Shown here: one piece after another, positions 36,477 through 48,490 of the stretch
How positions within the stretch are numbered: position 1 is the first letter of the stretch
Layout of the letters: every line of letters begins with the position of its first letter
Source of the DNA: Nautilus pompilius
Lineage: Eukaryota; Mollusca; Cephalopoda; Nautilida; Nautilidae
Reading direction: 5' to 3'
Length of the DNA: 64,000 bases
Assembly: GCA_018389105.1 (NCBI GenBank)
Contig: JACATO010000989.1
Coordinates: 434,001 to 498,000, forward strand
Position numbers and translations under genes: made by a program
The notes under the pieces: model-generated
What the model saw: only the letters and a program-made list of their open reading frames with translations
Database searches by the model: none
What the model was told of the DNA's origin: nothing

Positions 36477-36899
36477 GAACACCGACGGCGAAATTACAGT
36501 GTTAAACAATGGCAGTGCAATTTCGAAAAAAATACGTTTAAATATTGTGTATTCAAGTCACTTATAAAAAAAAAATGAATAATTTTAAACCTTTTGCCTA
36601 ACTCATAATTGTGCAGAATTAATTATTCATTTCCGTCATCTTATGCAAAGAACACTACGTGTTACGTTAAATAAAACCGGTTATCTACCATGGACCGTGA
36701 ATAATGCATATCACTGGCCACCCTTGCGGCGCAGGGTTGGCAAACTTTCCGGGGGTTGGGGGTGAGGCGCTAGCCATGCCTCACCTGCTATCACCACCAA
36801 GTTGTCTCCCTTGCAGGCGTCGGCGCGTCCGACACGACATCTATAAAGAGGTCGCTATTTTCTAGCTTATGTTTGTTTCCCCCCTAAATTACGGCTTGT

Positions 36900-37910
36900 G
36901 GAGCACGTTAATGTGCCAACTGCTTTAATAATAAACAATAAGACGAGGAAGGAGAAAAAAAAAACTGCACTCAGCACTGCGCCTGGTGACGATGAACGTA
37001 TCTACAAAGATAAGACAGATGGGAATTCACTACAAGCGAGTCATCCATCCTGCATGGACAATCTCAAGTTGCTCGCCGATGGCCAATTAAGGAAAACAAC
37101 TGAGAATTGTATTGGGACTCGGTATAGATATCAAAACGAAATTTGGTTTGATCATCTATCAAAGGAAATCTACCTGCTAAATACAGAAAACATCAATCTC
37201 AGTCAATAGATAAGAGGATCAGAACAGGGCGATGTTTGTATTGGTCAGCACACAAAGAAAATCAACATCAGAGCCGAATGTGTAAGAAGATGGAGAGTTT
37301 TCGCGCAAACAGAACTTAATACAGGTAACTGATAGCTGGTATCAGCTCCATCAGGCCCTCGGTACTGACATACAGGTTCGTATCATTAACTGGACCTTGA
37401 GAGATCGGGCACCAGATAGAAACAGAAAATTGATGACATCCTGTAGCCTTAATAATAGACAGATCGGATTGAGTTCTGATAAGAATAGACATCTCGATGC
37501 AAATTATTAATAATACATCAGAACCAGCAGAAACTCCTATATATAAAAATGGCTGATACGAAATAAACTTAAAGAAAAACTATTCTGCAAGAAACGAAGA
37601 ACCCCAAGTTCAGACCCGAATCTGACTTACGTCTGTAGGATATAAACGATCGGATGAAGGCAACAGAAAGAGAAACTCTCATGAAACCAAATGGTTAAGA
37701 TTGTATCAACAAGAACAGAAGAATGGCAAGAAAAGATCTCTGGCACTGTAGCCTGGGTTGGAATTTGCTGATACTAAAATTAAAATCTGGTAGAGTTCGT
37801 TATCTCATACTCAAAAGAATCGCCAAAGCTGCTACAAAAGTACGCGCGCGTCTTCGTATTGTCAATGTTATGCTTTATACTGTAGGGTTTGTGAAGAAAG
37901 TTTGGTAATT
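36900..37910 (+). pseudogene. R2-like non-LTR retrotransposon reverse transcriptase relic
   Basis: The frame at 36898-37209 contains LQASHPSCMDNLKLLADGQ then LRKTTENCIGTRYRYQNEI. It resembles the reverse transcriptase catalytic block (LYMDDLKLFA, with MDN where the YMDD box has two Asp) and the following region of R2-type LINEs. Further on, after frameshifts, IINWTLRDRAPDRNRKLMTS (about 37385-37442) fits the post-RT WT-ELD-LDRKTRK-LT segment. The missing second Asp and the frame breaks mean it is dead. Confidence 0.55.
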
Positions 37911-38771
37911 AGATCTAAAAATTAGAATAAAATGAAGTAAGCAAATAATAATACAGACGGTTTTTCTTATTTTTCAATATTTGCTAGATAAATTCGGATG
38001 CACAACAGTGTGAGGAAATCACATTTACAATCATATCCACACCACGGTCACTCACAGAGAATCAAACGTGGACACCTTATTGTGGCGTAAGTTATGACGA
38101 ATGAAACAAACTCCTTTGGATAAACGCATCGGATGTCAATTGCGAATACCTAACACTTGACTTTTTAATCTCCTGAAATTGTAAGATTTGTATAATGTTT
38201 AATAAGGTAACGAAAACAGCTGTGCACAACTGAGCTTGAAGCAGCGGGGAAGCTTGTTTGGAGGCCAAGAACAAGAGGAGTTTGAGTAAAGGAAGTCACG
38301 TGTTGTTTATTGTGCATTGTGGGAACGGTTCGAAATCGTTAATGAGTCAAAACTTCGACGATAGCGGGGGGGGTTGAAAACTTCGAAGACCAGTGCTTCG
38401 CTGTTATCCTTTACCTATGGTGCTTTTACCTCATATGTGTGTGTGTGTGTTTGAAAACGTCACTAGATGATGCAGCAGTCTGAAGAAAGCAAAAAAAAAA
38501 CACCGGTACCTTTAACGCTTGATTACGAATTTTCACACATTTTTACCTGCTTAATTAAAATAACTATGGCGCGGTGGTGCTGGCACTATAATGTCAGGTT
38601 CGAAATTTTTACCCGGCTAATTGCGGACGCACATCACAGCGAGTTAGAGCTATTTGGCCAAGAATGGCTTCCGGCTCTATAGCTCCAGGCTCCTGATTAA
38701 CGGGTCGAGAAAAGAAATGAAGACGGTAAAAGATTTTAATTGGTAGACTTTAGGCTGAAGTCTTCGTAGCC
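37911..38771. other. intergenic sequence
   Basis: A (GT)n run near 38437 and poly(A) near 38492. No gene recognised. Confidence 0.35.
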
Positions 38772-38874
38772 GTGGAAATTCTCTTCTGCTTTTTCTTTCA
38801 ATTTTTTTTTTTTTTAATCGACGAACTCTTATTCGTTCCTAATACGTTATCTCGCTGGTTGCTGAACAACAGAC

Positions 38875-39144
38875 ATGGCAGCTTTAACGCGATGGATGTC
38901 GACAGCGGAATGTTTTATAAAAATTATTTATGCATTTCTTTTACCGTTTTCGTGGATTTCCGCAGTAGTACTAGAGTTTCTTCTCCTCCCTCCCTGGGTG
39001 TTCAGCTTTGCTTGGGAATCGTTTTTACTATCATGTGTTTCCCGTCAAATGGTTCGTGGGCCACGATTAACAAACGAAAATGCGGGAAGAGATAGACCCG
39101 CGGTACCTCGTCTTCTGAAGCAGTGCCTATTCCCAACACCGTAG
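38875..39144 (+). CDS. hypothetical small ORF with two hydrophobic segments (doubtful)
   Basis: The ATG at 38875 has a favourable context (ACAGACATGG, A at -3 and G at +4). The 89 codons start MAALTRWMSTAECFIKIIYA, with hydrophobic stretches at about residues 12-36 and 38-53, and a basic C-terminal part. No homology recognised and no splice or promoter evidence. The opposite strand is also open (39002-39310), which weakens the case. It may be chance. Confidence 0.15.
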   Translation: MAALTRWMSTAECFIKIIYAFLLPFSWISAVVLEFLLLPPWVFSFAWESFLLSCVSRQMVRGPRLTNENAGRDRPAVPRLLKQCLFPTP

Positions 39145-40319
39145 AGGAAGTGCTATGGCGATGCTTTTCTTTGCATGGTAGTCTCTGAAGTTGGTCCGTA
39201 AAAGAGGGGTCTGTCAGGACACAAAACAAGTCAGATGTGCGGCCCCCTCTGCGTAGCATAACATCTCCGGTCTTCCGTTTTTGTCTATAGCCAGTGTCGC
39301 GTCCTGCCATTCTCCGGTTGTCGGGTCTTGCACGACATTTGAAAGTGCCAGGGTTACGTGATCTGTCCGAAACCTCGAGCCCTTGTTTGCCCTATCTACA
39401 CGTCACACGGCGGTATGCCTGTTTAAAATATAAAAGGGACGTTTAGCATAAGATCCTCTTGGGATCAGACTTCAGCTTTTGGCCGTATGATTAACAACTG
39501 CCGTCATTGTATCCTCCCATCCCATCGTTCACCAAATATGTATATAGCTAACCACTATTCAGGAAGGAATCTAAGCAAAATACCTGCGTAAGTACATTGT
39601 GGATAAATTATTACTATCTTCAAAGGGCATGAAACAAAGGGGCAGGGTATTTTGCGAACGCAAGAAGAAGAGAAAAGTTTCGTTGCCGAATTACCGGATT
39701 TTATGATGGAATCGAAGCCCGATCGAGTATGGAAGTAGCGCCATTCCCACTGAGTAATTGATAGCAATGCCGTTATCCCCTGACCGACTTTCCATTTCCT
39801 GCTGAAGGCAGAAATTCCTTGCCCGCGTGGCGCACGAGCGCCAATCATGGTTGCTACGCGGTCTCTTCATGCGTCTCTACAGTTCTAGATGATGATGATG
39901 ATGATGATGATTGCGAGAAAAAAGGAAAAGGTACCTTTTGGGGTAAAAAAAAGCAACAACAAACAAGAAAAGGTGTGAAAAACAGGCATTGAATAAGCAC
40001 AAGGGGCGCACTTGTATACAGACCATTGTTTAAGTATTAGGTTGCTCCTATACACAGCATTGATAACAATGGACAACAACCGAGTTACTATTGAGGTAAA
40101 AGTGAGTGTCGTAGACTAATTAGAATCTGCTGTTTTCAAATCTGAAATCAGAATTAACCCAACACGTAAGGATTTTTAGTTACAGAAATAAATGGAAATA
40201 CAATGTTATATATTTGGAGTGTGCTTTTCAGTAGTGTGTACACACAGCAGGCTACGCGAGAGAACCACGTGGTTGCCTGCTTATTAATACATTTACAAAC
40301 GTGTGCTTCTTGTGTTTGT
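39145..40319. other. intergenic sequence with GAT microsatellite
   Basis: (GAT)n at 39889-39911. No gene recognised. Confidence 0.4.
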
Positions 40320-40968
40320 GGAATAGCCGAGACTATGCAACTCACTATAAGATCAAAGAATGGCCATCAAGAACAGACCATACTCCTGGGAAATTCAATG
40401 TGCAACATGTGCCATCGGCACCTTCAGCAAAGAATATTTCTTCCACCACTGCGTATAAAGCTGGGCCTAATGAAGAGGTTTGTAAAGGCAATGAGTGTTA
40501 AAGGTGTGGGATTTCTTTATTTGAAAGAAAATTTGAAGCGATTTTGACTGATGCCGAGTTGACGGCTGGAATATTTGTCGGACCACAAATTCGTGATTTA
40601 TTTTCCGATCGAGGCTTAACCGTCTGGAGCTGGCTGCATGGGAGGCTTTAAAACTGGTAGTCCACAGTTTCCTTGGGAACCACAAAGCAGACAGGTATGC
40701 CGAGTTGGTTCTTGACATGATAATAAACGCGTTTGAAGAAATATCGCTGAAGCTGCATTTTCTACATTCACACTGGGATTTCTTCCCAGCCAACTTTGGA
40801 GCTGTGAGCGATGAGATTGGTGAGAGATTCCACCAGCACACAAAGTCAACGGAGACCCGCTGTCAGGGGAGAGTCAACTCCAACGTGATGGGGGACTGTT
40901 GTTGGTTTCTCCAGAGACAAACCACTGCTATTCACAATCGTGAAATCAGGTACTTAAAGAATTTATAA
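40320..40968 (+). pseudogene. decayed member of a multicopy metazoan ORF family with GERFHQ motif
   Basis: Four blocks in three frames, in order: RDYATHYKIKEWPSRTDHTP (about 40329); FLPPLRIKLGLMKRFVKAM (about 40437-40497); DAELTAGIFVGPQIRDLF (40549-40602); and LELAAWEALKLVVHSFLG through LKLHFLHSHWDFFP, VSDEIGERFHQ and VMGDCCWFLQR to a stop at 40968 (from about 40631). I recall this block order from multicopy uncharacterised proteins in many arthropod and other invertebrate genomes, so it is very likely element-derived. At least two frameshifts break it. Its enzymatic role is unknown to me. Confidence 0.7.
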
Positions 40969-42900
40969 ACAGTTAACGTATTAACGTTGTTCGATGTGTT
41001 TGAGCTTATGGATAACAGTTACTGTACAATATGTAATGTGTTTATATTGTGAAATGAATTTAATTTTTGCAATTTTTCGATGTGCTTGAGTTATTAATAA
41101 ACAACGACTGACAATGACATTTTCTGTGACTACAAATCCTGAGGGGCTGGGTCAGTTCTGACTTCAGATTTGGAATCAGCTGCTTGATTTGATAACGGAC
41201 AGGAAAGTTGTTGTTGTCCCGTGTTACGTTTATGTAGGAGGCGGCCACGTATAGTTTTAAGTATGAGAACGCATTTGTACACTAGAACTTAAAATAAGTC
41301 ACAACAAGCTCTTCTTAAAGAACAGCTGCTGCCGTTACGATGACGTTCAGGTCTATTGATGCGAGAATTCCAACCTCTCCGACCCTTACCACAAAATGAG
41401 CGCTATAGTCTTCTGAGAATTGAATGCTGTTGTTTTAGTATAATTATTTTAAAATTTAGAAAACAAACAAACAAACTCAATTTTGTGTTCATGAATCAAA
41501 TAAGTAGAAAAACTAAAAATAAGAGACAATTTATTTCTTGGAATTGAAGGAAATCACCCAGGGGGACGTCGCGTTAATATGGAACAGAAGGGGAGATAAT
41601 AACGTAAGGTTTCCGAACTGCTCAAATCAGCTTTTGGTAGAGAATTCGAGCGAGCTTACAGCTTAGTGTGGTTTCTACCAGACAACTCTGCTGCTCTCTT
41701 TGTTGTTGTTTTTAAGAATTCCTGTGTATTTCACATCACAGATTTTCCCGATTAGCGCGAGTACTTACTACATCCTGCAACATGGTGAGATTTTCTCCTG
41801 CTACAAGACGCAGGCAGCCTTTGGTCTGTGGTGCTCTGTGGCTAAATGTTTAGGAAAAAAATATTGCAAAATTCACTAATGTAGTTGGTTTTAAGTAAGT
41901 CAATCATTTCCTATAAGAAAATTTTTTTTGGCTACGTGATCTCCTCTTGGTTTGTTACATTAATTCTCAACTCCTGAGAGAAGACATCGTCGGCAGCGCC
42001 ATCTACAGTCGCGAAGGAAAACGAGGACAACTTCTTTTTATATTAATTTTACCCTTCGTTAATTCTTATTCTCTGAAAATATATGAACAGCTTCTTTTTG
42101 TATTGTAACTAAATGTGAAGCGAGTAAAAATATCGAATATACTACCTAGGACCACGTGGAATTTTGATGATATTACTTATTATTTTCAATATTATCTTAA
42201 TGTGAAGACTTTTGTTTCTTATCGTAGAGAACGGGAGAAGAAAAGTTTTGTTCTGAGATACACATCCGGGTAACTGTAAACACGAACCTTGTATCATACA
42301 TAATTATAAATTATAATACTGAAATTTCAGTTGAATCTAAATGTACTTATTTGAGTCTAGAGTTTTGTTTGCACAATAAATAAATTAGTATAAAAAGCTA
42401 AAAATGTACCTAAATTGATCATCTGCCATTACTCAAGAAATGGTAACATTTGAGACATTCAAATGTATTTTTCGAACGAACGTGCTGCCATCTATCGGTG
42501 AAATCTAAACAAGAAGGTCAGTATATGGCACTAATTCATATCTGTGTAAAACATTTCCTGAATATTTTCTCCCGGGGTTCATTTGGTAAAATTGAATGGT
42601 AAATGCTTTAAATTAATCACAGAGAAACAATGTCTTTAATGCTTATCTTAATGAAAAGCTATAGTAATAGTCAGTTGTTGTCCGGGCACTTTACTGACGT
42701 CACTAGTCTCGTCATCAGCTGCATGTCTAGCTATTGGGAGAATGTTCACGTGGCTATGCGCGTGTGGATTTTCTGGTGCTTCTGCACCTTCGCACGTGCA
42801 AATAATGCATATCGAAACCAGGGGCTGGCTGTTGGGATTCTTCCTAACGCTGACGAAATCTGAGGCTAACCCCAATCGAGAGGATGCAAGATGAGTTGAC
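40969..42900. other. intergenic sequence with two CTCF-like motifs
   Basis: No gene recognised. GCGCCATCTACAGT (41996-42009, minus orientation) and CTGCCATCTATCGG (42485-42498, minus) each match the CTCF core at 12 of 14 positions in reverse. Confidence 0.35.
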
Positions 42901-42929
42901 ATGTTTCGGTGTTGCTGCCATTAGGGGCA

Positions 42930-43490
42930 CGCAGGTTTGAGCAGAGGGAGACTGAGTTCGTTTTTAAGGAAGCGGAATCGCCAGAGACGGTCCAAGAACA
43001 CGACCCAGCACGTATTCAAACTAACAGAACTTAGCTTCAGATGCGGTTGGTGACGCAGCATTTGACTGCAGGATTCGACGGTCGACAGACAGATTTTCAC
43101 CACAGAAATAAACGTGACGTTCTCATCTGTGGACCGACTTGGTACAGGAAGAAACATCATGTTGTGGAGCGGAATGTCTTACCGTTTAGGAATTTTATAC
43201 ATGTACTGGGAAATCTAATGGCGATGAAGTACAACGATCAACTCCTACAAATTTATGCAGGCTCATGATGGAATAATTCAAGAAGACAGCAAGAATGATT
43301 TGTGGGGGGGTTTGTCTGAATACTGGGCATCTTGTTCGTATGAGTTTGATCGCCATTTGCAACGCCGCCAGCCAACACACCAGGAACTTCTCGAGACTTT
43401 GTAGGAAAATTGGACGAAGATTCCACCAGTCATGCGGCGGTTGGTGACATCTATGAGTGGCAGTTGTCAGACTGAGACTGATCTTTAGTG
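42930..43490 (+). pseudogene. Tc1-like transposase relic 3
   Basis: HVLGNLMAMKYNDQLLQ (43199-43250) fits the region before the second catalytic residue. After frameshifts, EFDRHLQRRQPTHQELLETL (43342-43401) and KIPPVMRRLVTSMSGSCQ (about 43415-43468) match the C-terminal block of Tc1 transposases (WD-LGR-R, L-EEW--IPQ, IR-L--SM-RC). The central DDE part is strongly degraded. No terminal repeats found. Confidence 0.75.
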
Positions 43491-46067
43491 GTGCGCCTTA
43501 CCAGTTTTCCAACACTTCACATGTCTTTCGATTTCCATGGCATTCCAGAGTTGAATGCGAGTGTAGTTTTTTATGTAACTATCCACTGATGGCTCAGTGT
43601 TTGTACTAATTTATAAAAGCTGGTACCAGTTGAAAAAACACATTCGATTGTTTAAAACGCCTTTCAACTATGGTGAACAGTTGTCTTTAATGTTTCCGCC
43701 TGACAATAATACGGCTAAGCTTTACTTTGTCGGGAGAGGATGTACCTAATGTTGGTGGCTCAGTAGCCAAGTCCTGCCGCTTTTCTTTCCGCTTCTCCGT
43801 GATCACGTTGGACACAGTCCTGTATTGAATCGACCGCAGCATCCTGCCTTAGGCTTGGAGAATGAAGACTATTAGCTTTGAAAGGGTTATAACCGAGGAA
43901 CCAGTCCGACCTTTGCGCTTGTTGCTACCGAGCAGTGCTACAGATGGAGATAAGTTTTTAGGACAATATTTAGGTATGAACTCTCTCATCACGAACACTA
44001 CAGTTTCTGAAAATGTTTCATAATGAAACCCACCCGAACAGAATTTAATTTAAAAGAAAACGATTTTTTAAAAAGGTAAACGGTGAATAGCAAATGCAAT
44101 CTATCTGTCACAAGAGTCGGGGTTACGCTTGATCTTTAATTATTGATGACGTCATAAGAAGACTTTAAAAAAAAAATCCTTGCGAGGTTTTGTTTCGAAA
44201 ATACATTTTATTATTTATTTAAAAAATTGTGAATCAGCAGCACCAACTGAAACGTTTTAATTTAGGTGTAAAATACGACTCCCTTCCGCTGGTTTTCACT
44301 CTCGTGACGTTAAAGGTAGAAAATGTCTGATGAACTAAGAGTCAAGAAGGGAGGTAAAACCTCTAAGGCAGGCAGAATCCGTCATCCCGAGATACTTCGC
44401 CAGTCGTCGGGAGGCCATCTGAAAGCGGGAGAAGCTGAGTTCCCAGTCCATATCCGCTGTCTCTCTCTCTCTCTCTCTTAATCCCACGCAAACTCATCGC
44501 TATTCTAAAATAAATGGTGGGAACAGAGTCAGGACGGAAGACGAGGTCCCAGCCCCCATTTCCAGAACTCGAAGTTTTCTAACTCCCCACCCCACGAATA
44601 GCTCTGTCTTATCCTCGATTTGCCAGAACACGGGACACCATCAGAATAAAATAGAACAATATGGCTACTTCACCCTTATGACGGACCCTGTGATGCCGTA
44701 ATACGGTTTAAAAATCTAGCAGACAAAGTTTCGTGCATTAGAAAGATTAAACGTAATACTGTCCACATCGATCTTTCCGCTGGCCTCTTTGTTATTTGAG
44801 GGTGAATATTTGCTCGAAACCGAACGGGGGTTCGCAGACAGCAGCCGGCCAGGACACGAGGACGTTCTACGGCCTAACTGCTTTATGGAAGAAGGGTTCT
44901 GTTTTTGGGAAGGACGTCGGTAGCCAGCGGAAAACCTCTTGAAGTCCGTCTGTCGATAAAGATGAGTTGATCGCCACATCATTAAAGGCGTAATTCTGTC
45001 TGAAGTCGATATTATCAAGATGTAAGCCACTCGTTATATAAAAAAACAAACTGAAAGTAAATGTTGTCGTTCTGGCGGCCTGTGAATTAAGAGTGTGACA
45101 TCAGGGAGACTTTAGGGGTTTGGGGTGGTGGGTGGGGGAGAGACTAGGGGTAGCCCGGGGCTAGTTGTGAGAAGGGTAAGTTGTACAGTATCAGTCGTTA
45201 GTAATTAAATGTAGAGGTGAGCTATAATACGACAGATGCTTTGACCTTTAGATGGCAGGTAAACACGTATGACATCGATCTTAGCTCACCTGTATGCGTG
45301 TCTAATTAGGAATTGCTGGTGACATGACAAATCAGCCGTGTAACAACTAGCCCCGGCTTTCCCTACTTTTGATTTGGAGACAAAGCATTATATGACAAAG
45401 AAAATTTGCCACTTGGTTTCGGGAAAGAAAAAAAGAAATTATAACAAAATTTTTCATCGACGGGAAATAGAGATAAGCGTCTTTTTGTTGTTTTTTTACG
45501 TTTCGTTCATTTATTTAATCATCCTATTGTCTACAGAAATCCTACGTTTGAAGATGGAGCAAAGATGCGTTCACCAGACAGGTGTGCGACTGACTCTCTA
45601 CCGAATCTTGCCAGGCCGTGCGGGTAATCTCGCCCTGTCGCAGACCGGTTGGCGACGCAGAATAAGAGTTCCCTTTCCTTTGCTGCGACGGATGATGGGG
45701 TCTCTTTAAAACCCGTCACACTAAATGGTCTCATCGGCCATATACCGCAGTCCCATCTCGTTTGAAAGCTCATTCATCTATCCGTTTTTTGGTAAGCATA
45801 AATTATTTATCTTCGTACTTATATTTCATTAGTTTAAAATCGAAGATAGTAAATTGACCGTAGAAGAGACGGTGATGAAAATGGCAATGAACCAGACGCA
45901 ACATTGTAGAACGTCTAGCCAGCAGGGCTGTATTACCAATCCAAACGAAGGGAGGAGGGGAAGGAACAGCACCTGTTAACTTCACTTATATTTTAGAATA
46001 ACTATCATCTTTTAGGAGCCCAGCGCAAAATGGGTAAAAATCAGTCAATCAGAAGCAGGTGGCCTGA
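43491..46067. other. intergenic sequence, no recognised gene
   Basis: Contains a CT run at 44459-44478. The overlapping minus-strand frames at 44716-45049 and the block at 45545-45720 show no recognisable domain. Confidence 0.35.
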
Positions 46068-46450
46068 TCCAGCGTAGCGTAATGGCTACGAGGCAGCTTC
46101 TATTTGGGACTCTCAGGTTTAAAATATGCCCATAGATATCAGAGTGTAGTGGCTATAATGTGCAAAGATGCCGTGACAGCTCACACAAGATTCTCGGGGT
46201 CCAGAAATGTCTATAGTATAGTAGTCACGCGGAGGCAAGAGGCCGCCAGATTATGAAGGACCTGGGAAATTTCCTTAGATAGTATAGTGTAATGAGGACA
46301 AAAGGACGAAAGAAGCCGTCACGACTTATACAAGGCGCCCCTCCCCCCACGTTTGAGAAATACGCATGGATAGTATAGTATAGTGGCTGCATGGAAAAGG
46401 GAAACTGTCACGACTTATATAAGGTACCCCCGGTTTGAAATATGTCTGAG
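46068..46450 (+). repeat. tandem block of about five tRNA-Asp-like degenerate units
   Basis: Five diverged units of roughly 64-91 bp begin at about 46068, 46139, 46214, 46278 and 46369. The best units read GATAGTATAGTATAGTGG, then GAAACTGTCACGACTTATA, then CCCCCGGTTTGAAATATG. GATAGTATAGTGG equals the D-arm/A-box of metazoan tRNA-Asp, CTGTCACG its anticodon loop (GTC), and GGTTTGAAA is a decayed B box. Paired stems are not preserved, so these are not functional tRNAs but tRNA-derived repeats. Confidence 0.5.
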
Positions 46451-46489
46451 TTTACTGATAAAACCTCCAGAATGAGTAATAAGCACAAC

Positions 46490-46900
46490 ATTGGTTTTCT
46501 CCTATTATTTTTTCCAAAGGTTCAAAGTCTGAGATCTTGACTTACATCTTATTAAAGATCCAATAAACAACAAATGCATTCCTGGTATTTATTCAATTCC
46601 ATGTAGTTGTGAACAAGTCTACGCTGGTGAAACAGTGTTTCCTTTAAACATTAGGGTCTCTGAACGCCGAGGGTCGGTCTGCGAAGCCGATCATCTCATA
46701 GTCGGATTTACCTCACATTTGATAATGGTACTCCCATTGGCCTTTCAGAAGATCCTTAGATCATAGACTAAGAACTGAGAGAAATCAAAGAATCTATTCT
46801 CGTTTACCTGCGCGATGACGTTGTTGGCAGAAGCGAGAGCTTTAGAACTGACAACATTTGGTTTTTATTTTTAGAAGGTAAAACTTTATGCTCAAGTCGC
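46490..46900 (+). pseudogene. Penelope-like element, GIY-YIG endonuclease fragment
   Basis: The frame reads DPINNKCIPGIYSIPCSCEQ then VYAGETVFPLNIRVSERRG. GIY, the Cys pair (PCSC), VYAGET (usually VYIGET, the YIG position) and the following Arg/Glu-rich helix are the hallmarks of the endonuclease domain at the C-terminus of Penelope-like retroelements. After a stop, similar degraded sequence continues to about 46.9 kb. The reverse transcriptase part was not recognised upstream. Confidence 0.7.
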
Positions 46901-48048
46901 ACCTAATTCCTCAAAGCCGGAAACATTGCACCTGCTCAAGCTTTGACGATGCTCCACAGAGTTAAAGCCATTCCTTCCCCCATAACATACGGTATTCAAT
47001 CCCCCTTAAAAGTTTACATTAATGTAAATAACTTCATATTATTCTTTCGTATTTAATCCGCTCTAATCATGTGCACGAGATAAATCGCTTCAGTTTGGTT
47101 CAGTCGTTACAAGAAGACAGGGATTCTGCATAGAGAAAATTCGTATTCCCAGCTGCAGAAAGCCAGATGTTGTTGAATGGCCACCTGTTCAAAATCGTAA
47201 CTTAGCTGAACAGTCTTATGAGATATTTTTCCCCCCAAAAGTTCTAGGAACAAAACCGGATAAATTCTGATCTGATTCCAATCGTTCGTTTTGCTCCACG
47301 TAATAAAATCGGAAAACCGAGAAACGCATCTCTTTTCTGAAGCGTTTTCTCATATTTTAGCATCCTTTCGTAGAAGGGCAGATCTCTTGGACAGAAGATA
47401 CAGGACGAATAGTCATCTTTAACGCGTAAAATAGCCATCGCTAACACGATATCTACGTGGCACTAAAGGTGAACGGTAGTAAACGATGAAAAGGATGGTC
47501 TTCCGGTTCCTGCCAGTCATTAAAATTGTCGTAAAGATGACATTTTCTTCTGGTGATATATTTAAGATGAGGGTGGACAAAAACTCGTTATATAATGGCA
47601 CAAAAATTTCTTTAATTCCTTGCTTCCAGCTAAAAAAAAAATGATTTTATTTAAAAAGGTAGATAATTTGTAAAGTGAAAGTTTTACTGTATATAAATTT
47701 AGTTTCCAATTATACCTTTTTCTGGACCACAAAATAATATTATTCCAAACCCCCTGTGTAAACATTTATTATTTTTTTTTAAAAAAGATAGAACATTTTC
47801 AAAGAAATGTTTTCCCAAACTCATTTTATCTATATATATCTTAGATCATAAAGAGAGAAGTTTGGGAGTTTGCTTTAATATTTTCGAAATAATAATCAAA
47901 GGATCTTAGCTTTAACAATGGAATTTTAGGGAGGTTGAAGTAATGAAAATATGGGGTATCAATTTATTCGGTTGTTGCTAATATTTATATAGCAATAGTG
48001 TGATGAAATTAGCGATGTTGTGGCAAACACAAACGAGAAAGGAGATCT
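46901..48048. other. intergenic sequence
   Basis: Mixed AT-rich sequence. Short open frames on the minus strand (47244-47765) have no recognisable domain. Confidence 0.35.
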
Positions 48049-48490
48049 CTACGCGGTGATTGAAAAGTCTCCCCCTAATTACAGTTTTTAAATGTGGCAT
48101 TCGTTCTAATAGGCATAGAAACTGTTCTATTGTCAATTTAAAGGGTAATTTTACGGCATTTTCTTTAAAAAATGGGAACGACACATTTTCAAAAGAAAGA
48201 ACTAGAAAGTCGAGTGCAGCTATAATCACTCGACCCCATCCCGTATCTTGGCCGCTCTGGGCTGCAGGATATTTTTAGACCCATCTCCTTAAAAAAAAAC
48301 AGTCCCGCGGGGTTAGATCCAGGGTTTCTGACAGGCTATTCGGACCCGATTGGAGTGCCGTCTTTAGGCACAGCCGAAAACCAAAATAATCCCTAAGGGA
48401 ATGGCGTAAAACTATCATCTAAATGGTACTGGAATGACGTTTTTTTGGGTAAAATTCTAACAAGAAGAGACTTTTTAATCACTCTGTAGG
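48049..48490. mobile_element. short element with imperfect terminal inverted repeats
   Basis: The left end reads CGGTGATTGAAAAGTCTCCC and the right end, in reverse, CAGAGTGATTAAAAAGTCTC. The shared GTGATTRAAAAGTCTC suggests a DNA transposon of about 440 bp. The minus strand near the left end is open and encodes FENVSFPFFKENAVKLPFK, possibly a remnant of its transposase. Target duplication is not clear. Confidence 0.5.
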
